Source of the DNA: Haloarcula nitratireducens
GTDB lineage: Archaea; Halobacteriota; Halobacteria; Halobacteriales; Haloarculaceae
Direction of reading: 5' to 3'
Assembly: GCF_019599505.1 (NCBI RefSeq)
Contig: NZ_RKLT01000010.1
Span: 1 to 64,000, forward strand
DNA: 64,000 nucleotides
The position numbers and the translations under genes are program-made. A model generated the notes under the pieces. The model made no database searches and was not told where the DNA came from. It saw only the letters and a list, made by a program, of their open reading frames with translations. This document shows, piece after piece, positions 17,805 through 25,389 of this stretch; the first letter of the stretch is position 1; every line of letters begins with the position of its first letter.

Positions 17805-18293
17805 TTAGCTTTCGACTTTTGATTGGTCGAACTGTTCACCAGCCTGCGAGAGTTCTTCGAGTGCGTCCTCTTCTTCGCGGAGCGTTTCCTCTAAGAGATC
17901 TGCGGCTTCATCATAGCCTGCTTTGCCGGCCAACGAGGTGACATTTCCGTAGGCGGCGATTTCGTAGTGTTCCGTCTTTTGTCCGACCGAGATGTTGTAT
18001 CGGTCGAGCATTTCGCCGTCGTTTTCTTGGGCGAATTGTTCGTGCTCTTCGATGAGGGCGTCCACAACCCGCTCTTCTTTTGTTTGTGGCTCTTCGCCGA
18101 TCGCCTCGAACACGTCTTCTAACCGCTCGACGTGACCTTGGGTTTCGTCACGATGCTCCGAGAACGCTTGCTGGGCTGCTTCGTATTCAGTCTGGTCTGC
18201 AAGCGTCTCAAGCGCATCGACTAACTGCTGTTCAGTGTAGTAGAGCTCCTGTACCCCTTCAACGAGAAGTTCCTCAGTGGAATCTGTTGTCAT
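17805..18293 (-). CDS. DUF892/YciE-YciF ferritin-like protein
   Basis: 162 residues. The ferritin-like four-helix pattern is clear: [20 protein letters not shown] (Glu and Tyr near the first iron site), [20 protein letters not shown] (E-x-x-x-H), [13 protein letters not shown], and [20 protein letters not shown] (E-x-x-x-A-x-Y). The family is DUF892, widespread in haloarchaea and linked to stress and possibly di-metal or peroxide handling. It is preceded by a short intergenic hairpin region and is monocistronic. Confidence 0.9.
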   Translation of the reverse strand: MTTDSTEELLVEGVQELYYTEQQLVDALETLADQTEYEAAQQAFSEHRDETQGHVERLEDVFEAIGEEPQTKEERVVDALIEEHEQFAQENDGEMLDRYNISVGQKTEHYEIAAYGNVTSLAGKAGYDEAADLLEETLREEEDALEELSQAGEQFDQSKVES

Positions 18294-18355
18294 CGTAATC
18301 CTCCATCATGCTGTTGAATCGCACGGTGGATGAATGATGGGGTTGTCAAGGCAAG

Positions 18356-18429
18356 CCCGCTAAATGCGGGTGGACAAGATTTTCGTTTACAGCAGAAACA
18401 AGGCGAGTGCCTCGGAGTCTCATTCCGAG
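18356..18429. repeat. Two hairpins resembling an IS200/IS605-type end
   Basis: CCCGC/GCGGG (18356-18360 with 18366-18370, loop TAAAT) is followed by AAGGCGAGTGCCTCGG at 18400-18415 and a CTCGGA/TCCGAG hairpin (18411-18416 with 18424-18429). The 16-mer is the exact reverse complement of 913-928. The pairing of two short hairpins with a shared motif is like the subterminal imperfect palindromes of IS200/IS605-type elements. No transposase or tnpB is adjacent, so this is inference. Confidence 0.4.
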
Positions 18430-18496
18430 ACGGTTCACTGAACCGGTTGTTGGCGAAGAGACTGTACTACTCGGGATAGTATTGAACGTAGACCTG

Positions 18497-19648
18497 TCAG
18501 GCAGCGCAGTTGTTCGCCCCCGTTTCAAGCATCGTGGCATCGCGACTGCTGTCGACGCTTTCGCCTCCCTGATTGATGCTGATAATCGTCTCGTAGTTAT
18601 CCGGCTTTGCTGGGATGTTCTCAATCATTCGCTTAACAAACCCCTCCTCATCGAGATCAATCAGGCTGAGACTGGCGTGGACCTCCGCCAGCGCTGCACC
18701 GATGAGCTCGCCTGGCGACCCATTCTCATAGGTGCCGTCGTTGTTCACTGTGACGTGTCCTGGCAGTACGAGCAGGTCGTCCGGGAGCTCAAGTAACGTG
18801 TCATGAAGCGTCTCATACTGCATCCTCGCGCCCTTCTCGGCTTCATCCTCGCCAAACTCGAGTTCAGTACGACCGATTGAATCAAGGAACAGGGCGTCGC
18901 CTGTGAGGACCGCTTCGTCATCGATGCGGTAGGTAACCATCTCGGAGGTGTGGCCAGGCGCATGGAGTACCTCGACCTTGAGCTCGCCGACTGAGATGGT
19001 GTCGCCATCCGCCATAGGTTCGAACTCATAGTCGATTTCTCGCTCAGTAGCATGTTCACCAAGATGGTAGGGCACGTTGAGTTTGGCGGCAAGGGTATGT
19101 CCTCCAGAGATATGGTCCGCATGAATGTGTGTATCCAGAACCCGCATGATTTCAAGACCTTCTTCGGCAGCTCTAGTCACATATTGATCGATGTGGCGGG
19201 TTGGATCAACGACGACGGCCTCTCCGGTACTCAGTTCCCCGATTAAGTAACTAAGACAGCCCTTCGCTCGGCGCTGGAATTGGACGATAAGTAGGTCGTC
19301 ATTTTCGGTATCGACACGAGTGGTCTCGTAGAGCGAGTTCCAATCACGCATCCCGCCTTTGACGACTGCGACGTCGTCGTACCCGTTCGTGTCTAACTCG
19401 GCAGCGAGTGCAGACGAAGTCGCACCTTTCCCACAAATAGTTATTATTTTTCCTCCCTGTACGATTTCATCGACAGCTTCTCGCTTGTCCTCGTCTATGG
19501 TCTCTGCTGGCCCAAACGGAATGTTCTTGGCTCCCGGGACCCGCCACGCTTCATAACTATCCTCCGGACGAGTATCGATGACTGTGTAGCTGTCGTCATC
19601 CGAGTCCTGCTTGTCTGCAAGCTCTCGGGCAGTGATTTTCTTGTACAT
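18497..19648 (-). CDS. Rhodanese-MBL fusion (persulfide dioxygenase-like)
   Basis: 383 residues from ATG 19648. An N-terminal rhodanese domain (about 1-100) carries ITICGKGATSSALAAEL with the persulfide Cys in CGKGATS. It is followed by an ETHE1-type metallo-beta-lactamase domain: DTHIHADHISGGH, APGHTSEMVTYRI, TGDALFLDSIGRTE and LPGHVTVN. Glutathione-independent relatives oxidise sulfane sulfur. The order here is rhodanese then MBL, whereas many bacterial fusions have MBL first. A double-rhodanese sulfurtransferase is divergently encoded 270 bp away, so the two probably act together in sulfide detoxification. Confidence 0.88.
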   Translation of the reverse strand: MYKKITARELADKQDSDDDSYTVIDTRPEDSYEAWRVPGAKNIPFGPAETIDEDKREAVDEIVQGGKIITICGKGATSSALAAELDTNGYDDVAVVKGGMRDWNSLYETTRVDTENDDLLIVQFQRRAKGCLSYLIGELSTGEAVVVDPTRHIDQYVTRAAEEGLEIMRVLDTHIHADHISGGHTLAAKLNVPYHLGEHATEREIDYEFEPMADGDTISVGELKVEVLHAPGHTSEMVTYRIDDEAVLTGDALFLDSIGRTELEFGEDEAEKGARMQYETLHDTLLELPDDLLVLPGHVTVNNDGTYENGSPGELIGAALAEVHASLSLIDLDEEGFVKRMIENIPAKPDNYETIISINQGGESVDSSRDATMLETGANNCAA

Positions 19649-19921
19649 CGCCTCTATCGTCGTGTACTGGTGTGGCGAATTAAAACATTTGTGCTCATCT
19701 CTCGATATCATGGAGCTGGAGTTCCCCGGACTGAAAGACGCTGCCTCTATCGAGATCGGCTATGAGAGTTGAAGATATATGCTCAACAAATATTGTGACG
19801 GCAACAGCACTCAGACTGCCATTAAAGGCCGGAACAGTGTTCGGTAATACAGGACAGAGAGATCGACATACGTTCGGCCAAATGATTCTTGTCGATAGGA
19901 CTGTTTCGTCCAGACGTAATT

Positions 19922-20812
19922 ATGTCGTCGGACTACGAGAGCGACGCACTCGTCACGGCTGACTGGGTCGCAAATCACCTTGAGGAGTTCGAAAACGACG
20001 ACCCGAGCTACCGACTCGTCGAGGCTGATATCGATTACGAGGAGTCGTATGCACGCAAACATATTCCAAATGCTATCGGCTTCCGTTGGGGCGAACATCT
20101 CCAAGATTCGGTACAGCGTGACATTCTCAGCAAAGATGACTTTGCTGAAATTATGGGTAATGCCGGAATTACCGAAGATTCGACAGTCGTTCTGTATGGG
20201 GATGAATCGAATCAATGGGCAGCGTACACGTACTGGCAGTTCAAATACTACGGCCACGACGACGTCAAGTTGCTTGATGGCGGTCGAGCGTACTGGATGA
20301 AGAATGACTATCCGGTGAGTGACGAGAAACCAACGCTCCCCGAACAGGAGTACAACGCCAGCGGGCCGTTTGATCATATCCGAATCTACCGCGAGGGCGT
20401 CGAAGACGACCTCGAACTCGACGTTCCACTGGTAGACGTTCGGAGTGCTGCAGAGTATCAGGGAGAGAAAATTGCCCCGGAGGGGAGCCCGGAAACTGCT
20501 CAGCGCGCTGGACACATTCCCGGCGCTGAGAACATTACGTGGAGCGAAAACCTCAATGAGGACGGCAAGTTCAAAGACCGTGACGAACTCGAAACATTAT
20601 ATGAAGAACACGGTATCGATGGGAACAGCGAAGTCGTGACGTACTGTCGTATTGGCGAACGGTCCTCTATTACGTGGTTCACGCTCCATGAACTGCTCGG
20701 TTGGAGTGACGTTCGGAACTACGATGGGTCGTGGACCGAGTGGGGGAACCTTATCCGTTCACCAATCGAGGTGGAAACTGACGACCCCGCAACGCGAGCG
20801 ACCAAAGGCTAA
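19922..20812 (+). CDS. Double-rhodanese sulfurtransferase (thiosulfate sulfurtransferase type)
   Basis: 296 residues from ATG 19922 (MSSDYESDALVTADWVANHL). There are two rhodanese domains. The N-terminal one is inactive: at the loop position it has LYGDESNQWAAYTYW. The C-terminal one has VVTYCRIGERSSITWF, with the catalytic Cys in the CRIGERS loop typical of thiosulfate sulfurtransferases. The EYQGEKIAPEGSPETAQRAG segment is conserved in archaeal members. It is divergent from the MBL-rhodanese gene. Confidence 0.92.
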   Translation: MSSDYESDALVTADWVANHLEEFENDDPSYRLVEADIDYEESYARKHIPNAIGFRWGEHLQDSVQRDILSKDDFAEIMGNAGITEDSTVVLYGDESNQWAAYTYWQFKYYGHDDVKLLDGGRAYWMKNDYPVSDEKPTLPEQEYNASGPFDHIRIYREGVEDDLELDVPLVDVRSAAEYQGEKIAPEGSPETAQRAGHIPGAENITWSENLNEDGKFKDRDELETLYEEHGIDGNSEVVTYCRIGERSSITWFTLHELLGWSDVRNYDGSWTEWGNLIRSPIEVETDDPATRATKG

Positions 20813-20906
20813 TCTCGACTAAACAGTCGCTCACATCGAAAAACCAGAGAGTACCCCGAAGGAAACAAAACAAGCGTTCCTGAGAGGGCGATGAGCAAGA
20901 AGCCGT

Positions 20907-21191
20907 TTAGGAGTCGTCCATCAATGCAAACCACGCTCTTACTTTCTCAGTTGTCTCCGATTTTCCGTTATTAGATTCTCTGAGAACCCTTACGAGGAGA
21001 TACGTCACCGGCGCGAGCGTCAGGATGGGCACGAAGTGAAGCCCAAATACAATAGCGATTAACAGTGGTTCCTCCCACCCCCACGGGTTGTACACCACGA
21101 AGAGCAGTGTGAGCAGGACGATTATCGAGATCGGTACGACTCCGGCAAGGCTATCGAACAGCCCTTCTCGATCGAGACCCAATACTGGCAT
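20907..21191 (-). CDS. DUF6684-like cox-cluster membrane protein (set 2)
   Basis: 94 residues from ATG 21191 (MPVLGLDREGLFDSLAGVVP). Two helices, VVPISIIVLLTLLFVVY and LIAIVFGLHFVPILTLAPVTYLLV, flank NPWGWEEP, and the end is an acidic cytoplasmic tail. It has the same architecture as the 81-residue protein at 11774-12019, and it lies 66 bp downstream of coxC of the second oxidase set. Confidence 0.75.
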   Translation of the reverse strand: MPVLGLDREGLFDSLAGVVPISIIVLLTLLFVVYNPWGWEEPLLIAIVFGLHFVPILTLAPVTYLLVRVLRESNNGKSETTEKVRAWFALMDDS

Positions 21192-21257
21192 GGTACGTCT
21201 TAGTCCCACTTTGCGGCGTCAGCGGGAATAATGTACCGGCCAAGAGACGCATGACCG

Positions 21258-22124
21258 CTACGGGACGGCGATCGAACCGACGACGTACAGAGACACCACT
21301 AGGAAGAGCCAAATGGCGTCAACGAAGTGCCAGTACATCGATGCGGTACTGACTGATGTCATTCGCTCCGCGGAATACTGGTCCAGCCACCGTGCTCGGA
21401 CGAAGACGATAGCTAAGACGACGACTCCCAAAGACACGTGCAGACCGTGCAACCCCGTTAGGCCGAAAAAGGCGCTTGCGAACAACCCGCTTGACACGGT
21501 GAACCCTTCTACGACAACGAACTCGTAGTACTCGTAGACCTGCCCGCCGAGAAAGAGGATGCCCAGGAAGACAGTCGCTCCAGTCAGGTATTCGAATCGT
21601 TGGTGGTCTCCCTCCCGGAGCGCGTGGTGGGCGAAGTGTATCGTCACACTGCTCGCGACGAGCAAAAGCGTGTTGACGAGGACCAGTGAACTGAGCAAGT
21701 GGGGGAGCGACTCGGGTGGCCACGGACGGACTCGCACGTAGAAGTAGTAGGCGAACCCGGCCCCGAACGTGGCGATTTCCGTCCCGAGAAACAGAAGCAT
21801 TGCGACCCGAAGGGTCATGCTCTCGTGGCGGTCAGTACCCCGCTGCCAGTAGTGATAGATAAACCCGTGGTACAGCCAGCCGAACACCCCGAAGGCGAAG
21901 AGCGCGACGCCACCAAGAAACACGACTGCGCCGGGCCACGACGGAATAATGGCGTCAGAACCGTGACTAATCGCGAGGAGCATCGCTCCGAGATATAGGG
22001 TCGCGACGCCCGCCCCGGTGAGTAACGGCCACACGCTCGTCTCGCCAATGCCAGCAGGCCAGTCTTGGGTCGCGGGTTCATGGTGCTCCTTGCTCTGTTC
22101 CGTAGCAGTCGATCCCTTAGCCAT
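21258..22124 (-). CDS. coxC: Cytochrome c oxidase subunit III (set 2)
   Basis: 288 residues from ATG 22124 (MAKGSTATEQSKEHHEPATQ). The same subunit III signatures as the first copy are present: LRVAMLLFLGTEIATFGAGF, FFGLTGLHGLHVSLGVVVLA and MYWHFVDAIWLFLVVSLYVV. The N-terminus differs, with DWPAGIGETSVWPLLTGAGV. Unlike set 1, the coxA and coxB genes of this set are 3 kb away on the other strand, separated by a NuoF-like remnant, a PRC-barrel gene and a pseudogene. The locus looks interrupted by insertions. Confidence 0.93.
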   Translation of the reverse strand: MAKGSTATEQSKEHHEPATQDWPAGIGETSVWPLLTGAGVATLYLGAMLLAISHGSDAIIPSWPGAVVFLGGVALFAFGVFGWLYHGFIYHYWQRGTDRHESMTLRVAMLLFLGTEIATFGAGFAYYFYVRVRPWPPESLPHLLSSLVLVNTLLLVASSVTIHFAHHALREGDHQRFEYLTGATVFLGILFLGGQVYEYYEFVVVEGFTVSSGLFASAFFGLTGLHGLHVSLGVVVLAIVFVRARWLDQYSAERMTSVSTASMYWHFVDAIWLFLVVSLYVVGSIAVP

Positions 22125-22906
22125 ACTTGTTGTATCGTCCGCATGGGGTAAAATAGCTCTGTCCAAGAGCTCGGAGTCGTTGCGACCCCGAATTCACCTC
22201 GTGTAAGAACGTTCCTCCTCTGCAAGTACGTCTCTGAGCCCGTCTCGGCAGGGTCACGAGAGAGGGTGCATGGCGGTTCTGCAATTTCTTTGTTCGCTTC
22301 CGATATCGTAAGCCGGATAGCTTAGGAATATATGCCCACATTCTTTCATATGACTAACGCTCTGAGATGGGGCGGCTCTTAACTACCCCCCTTGCAAATG
22401 CTTCGCTGTTCTATCCGATTGATAAACCGATAGTGCGTTTGAAACACATTCTATCGCGGCTGTATATTTAATTTAACAACCCTCTAGTAATAAGAGTACA
22501 TATGTTATTTAATAGGCGAGCGAGACATTCACGACACCAGTAGATAAAGCAGGCCCGCTCCCGGCTCTTTGATCGCTGACCGAGATGGCCACCGATACTC
22601 TTTGACGAATTGACTAGCAGAGAACATCAAAATACATATTCTTCAACAGTGTGAGCTGATCAAGTTCGCGAGCGTCAAGCAGCTACCGGTAGTCAACCAC
22701 ACGCATGCCATGGCAAGCAGCTAGTCGAGTCGGTCTGCGGTAGAGAGTAGATCCCTCAAACGCGCGGGCCGGGTTAGGTTGCCGAGAGCCAGATCCGCAA
22801 AGTCAGTCCTCGGCTTCATCTGATTGATGGGTTCACTTATCGCTTCCACCGATCGGAGACCCCTATTCCCATACATTGATTACACTCGCACGATATATTC
22901 CAAGCT
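22125..22906. other. 780-bp gap, no supported gene
   Basis: AT-rich sequence at 22380-22520, including AATTTAACAACC and TTATTTAATAGGCG, probably holds promoters. On the minus strand, 22820-22720 contains a short haloarchaeal-looking tail (MKPRTDFADLALGNLTRPAR) that ends at a stop after 32 codons. It is too short to assign and may be the stub of a lost gene. Confidence 0.4.
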
Positions 22907-23503
22907 GTGACGGGACAGCGAATTATCGAGGTGAATCCAGCCTTGCGTGTTTCGGTCGGGAGCGAGAATCATTCGCAAGGTCGAGTGGTACTCGAGACGG
23001 TGCGCGATACCGGCACGTCGGTCGCGACAGAGGTCGTCGGACCGACCGGTCATGTGGGATTAGAACCGCTCGTCGCAACAACACTGAACGGCGAAACAGC
23101 AGTCCATCCGGGCTGTCCGCTGAAGCGGGCTCGGAGTATCGCCGAATCTTTCGATGACAGCACGATCCCGACCGAGGGCGCGATGGAAGTCGTAGACCAC
23201 GAACCAGGGACGTTTACGCTCCCGATACCAGAAGAAGGTCCGCTCGCCATCGGTGAACAGCAAGCACTCGGCACGTGTGGCTGGGCGATCCCGGGAAGTA
23301 TCGAGGACTACCGCGCGGGAGCGGGCTCGCTCCCGGCAGACCTCAAACTCGCAGACGTGCTGTCGCGGCTCCGCGAAACCGGCCTTCGCGGCCGCGGCGA
23401 CGCGAGCGCCGACGCCGACGCGGACGGCTCCGTCGTTCGCGTCTCGAACCCCGACACCACGGACGAGACCGACACGGACGCACCCCGGACGACTGATCAG
23501 TGA
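22907..23503 (+). CDS. Truncated NuoF-like protein (N-terminal region only)
   Basis: 198 residues from GTG 22907. Residues 9-75 (LRVSVGSENHSQGRVVLETV ... AVHPGCPLKRA) resemble the thioredoxin/ferredoxin-like N-terminal domain of NADH dehydrogenase NuoF-type flavoproteins. Residues about 150-165 (LADVLSRLRETGLRGRG) match the motif just before the NuoF FMN/NADH-binding core (SGLRGRGGAGFPTG). There the similarity stops: the sequence turns into an Asp/Ala/Thr-rich tail (DASADADADGSVV...). No FMN, NADH or 4Fe-4S motif is present, so it is not an oxidoreductase by itself. It is followed 11 bp later by the PRC-barrel gene. Confidence 0.55.
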   Translation: MTGQRIIEVNPALRVSVGSENHSQGRVVLETVRDTGTSVATEVVGPTGHVGLEPLVATTLNGETAVHPGCPLKRARSIAESFDDSTIPTEGAMEVVDHEPGTFTLPIPEEGPLAIGEQQALGTCGWAIPGSIEDYRAGAGSLPADLKLADVLSRLRETGLRGRGDASADADADGSVVRVSNPDTTDETDTDAPRTTDQ

Positions 23504-23513
23504 GGACTCCACG

Positions 23514-23852
23514 ATGACAGACCCAACGGAAGACGACATCGGCAAACCCATACTCACCGCCGAGGGGAATCGAATCGGCACGCTTCGGGAGATAGATTAT
23601 CCCACGATATACATCGAGATCGACGACGAGATTGACGAGGAACTCCGCAGCGACATCAAGGTCTCCGAGACGACGGCCCGACGAGCAAACGGCAAGGTGC
23701 TCGCCGGCGCGCCCATCGGCGCGATAGAGGGTGTCACCGACGAGAAGATCCACTTTTGGCCGTCCTACGCCGCGGAAGCACGGCACGAGGCGGTCTCCTA
23801 CAAGGAGATTCCTGAAGAGGGCGGCCACGAGGAACCCGAGGAGCGGCAGTAG
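23514..23852 (+). CDS. PRC-barrel domain protein
   Basis: 112 residues. IGKPILTAEGNRIGTLREID followed by YPTIYIEIDDEIDEELRS is a PRC-barrel strand pattern (G-x-x-V/I-x-T/D-x-x-G-x-x-I-G). The C-terminal half is acidic and Glu-rich. PRC-barrel proteins in haloarchaea are small, soluble and mostly uncharacterised, and some associate with cell-division (CdpB) or photosystem-like assemblies. It is probably co-transcribed with the NuoF-like remnant. Confidence 0.75.
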   Translation: MTDPTEDDIGKPILTAEGNRIGTLREIDYPTIYIEIDDEIDEELRSDIKVSETTARRANGKVLAGAPIGAIEGVTDEKIHFWPSYAAEARHEAVSYKEIPEEGGHEEPEERQ

Positions 23853-23951
23853 TCGAAGGAGAACCGAACGCGCCAGCAACAAGCGGGCGGTGCAGCGCTA
23901 GCGTTACACGACAACCATACGGACGGTACGGTAACAGCGAGCACACTACCC

Positions 23952-24224
23952 GTGATACTGACTATACTCGATACGCTGTTCGGATGAGACGATAACACAG
24001 GCATCGGCCGCGGCGAGCGGACCGACCGCGAGTGCAGCGTTTGCGGGACGACGTTCGACACCGTCTAGACCACCTGCCCGGCGTGTGACAGCCAGATATA
24101 TCGCACCAAGACCAGAACGCCGAATGCACGGCTCAACTTGTTGTTCGTGATGGCGCTCGCCGGCCCCGAAGCGACCTACAACGTCGTGACCGGGAAGTAT
24201 CCAAAAGAGGGTCCCGGAGCGTGA
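23952..24224 (+). pseudogene. Zinc-ribbon protein gene with two in-frame stops
   Basis: From GTG 23952 a single frame reads VILTILDTLFG, TGA (23985-23987), DDNTGIGRGERTDRECSVCG, TTFDTV, TAG (24066-24068), TTCPACDSQIYRTKTRTPNA, then a membrane-like LLFVMALAGPEATYNVVTGK and a final TGA at 24222-24224. CSVCG and CPACD form a complete zinc ribbon. The frame and domain are otherwise intact over 90 codons, so the two stops look like recent point mutations. Recoding is unlikely because two different stop codons are involved. Confidence 0.7.
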
Positions 24225-24245
24225 GTTCAGAAGCGCATATGTGCG

Positions 24246-24689
24246 CTATCCCGATGTGACGAGCAGCTCACCGCGCATCGTCACCGGGTTGAGTGGATCG
24301 AGATATGTCGTCATCTCCTGTGCCGACTCGAAGGTTACCGTTCGCGTTGCCCCTCGTTCGGAACTCTCCTCGGATTCGACGAGCGTCTCGCCAATGCTGT
24401 TCTCGATAGCGAAGCGATGGGGACTCCCGTCAAGGTTCTTCCACGTGAGGCGGATGGACTGCTCGGGAGCCGTTCGGAGTATCGGGTTACGTTTGCCTTC
24501 AATTTGCTTGGGCGCGAGCCCTTCCCAGCCGCCCGAGTGCGCACCGAGTTTAAACTCGGTGTTTGCGTGTTCTCCGGATGGTTGGACCGGTGTGATTCGG
24601 AGGTTCGTACACCCGGAAAGAATGGAGAGCGACGCGCCAGTCGTGAGCGTCAGAACAGTGCGCCGGTCCATCGAGGACAGTCGGGCCAT
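24246..24689 (-). CDS. Cupredoxin-like lipoprotein lacking the usual copper ligands
   Basis: 147 residues from ATG 24689 (the in-frame ATG 24671 is also possible). Signal DRRTVLTLTTGASLSILSGC has twin arginines and a lipobox LSGC, so the protein is probably exported and lipid-anchored. The rest has the shape of a small blue-copper (halocyanin-like) domain: LTWKNLDGSPHRFAIEN holds the first His position, and TYLDPLNPVTMRGELLVTSG is the C-terminal ligand loop. Where Cys-x-x-H is expected in that loop it has D-P-L-N, leaving Met alone. It sits divergently beside the coxA/coxB genes of set 2. Confidence 0.65.
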   Translation of the reverse strand: MARLSSMDRRTVLTLTTGASLSILSGCTNLRITPVQPSGEHANTEFKLGAHSGGWEGLAPKQIEGKRNPILRTAPEQSIRLTWKNLDGSPHRFAIENSIGETLVESEESSERGATRTVTFESAQEMTTYLDPLNPVTMRGELLVTSG

Positions 24690-24821
24690 TAACCGAGATA
24701 TTCGAACCGAAGGTGGAAAAAACAACCGGCGTGGTGGCTTCGGTTACGATGACGGAGCGAGTCACGTCAATGGCCCCGGCAGTAAACACATCTTTAGGTG
24801 AAGGGGGGTATTAGCTTACCT

Positions 24822-25280
24822 ATGCGGAAACTCTGGCGTACCCTCGTTAGCGGCGTCGTGAGTACGGTCATCATGATGTTCCTCCTACTCCTAATAGACA
24901 TTCAAACCCGGGCGAGGCTGTTGCTGTTCGAGACGCTCGCTCGCCTCTTCGGTCTGCCCGGCCGAGTGGGATTAGGATTTCTCGTCGCCGTGTTCTTTGG
25001 CGTGGTCGTCTGGCCCGCGCTGTTTGTCGCGGCTGAACCATATCTCCCGCCGGAAGGAGACGAGGCCGTCTCCGGAATGCTGTTCGCGACTGCGTTATGG
25101 GTTGGGTTTCTCCTCATCGGTACGGCCGAAATTCCCTTGTTTCTCTTTCCCTTCTACGCAGCCGTGACGCTCATTACACACCTCGTCTACGGGTTCGTTT
25201 TGGGACTAGTGTATGGATGGGAGCCGCTGGCGGCGAACCGCAGTTCCATGGGGCAGAGAATGAACGGGGGAGAGGGATGA
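24822..25280 (+). CDS. Polytopic membrane protein of the cox cluster (DUF6789-like)
   Basis: 152 residues from ATG 24822 (MRKLWRTLVSGVVSTVIMMF). Four hydrophobic helices are seen; the last one (IPLFLFPFYAAVTLITHLVYGFVLG split across residues 105-130) ends in GWEPLA. It has the look of DUF6789-type membrane proteins found beside haloarchaeal oxidases. It is 110 bp upstream of coxA in the same direction, so probably in one transcript. The exact family assignment is tentative. Confidence 0.65.
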   Translation: MRKLWRTLVSGVVSTVIMMFLLLLIDIQTRARLLLFETLARLFGLPGRVGLGFLVAVFFGVVVWPALFVAAEPYLPPEGDEAVSGMLFATALWVGFLLIGTAEIPLFLFPFYAAVTLITHLVYGFVLGLVYGWEPLAANRSSMGQRMNGGEG

Positions 25281-25389
25281 GAAATACCAGCCGGTGTAAC
25301 CGACGTCGGACTGATACCGAATCTGGACTCCGACTCAGACGGGTCACTCGATCGGCATGCATGCCGCCTCGCGGTTCGGGGGCAGTGTA

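Noticed and set aside
23952..24224. Pyrrolysine or selenocysteine recoding in the zinc-ribbon gene
   Set aside because: Both TGA and TAG occur in one short frame, no recoding structure is seen, and haloarchaea are not known to use either residue.
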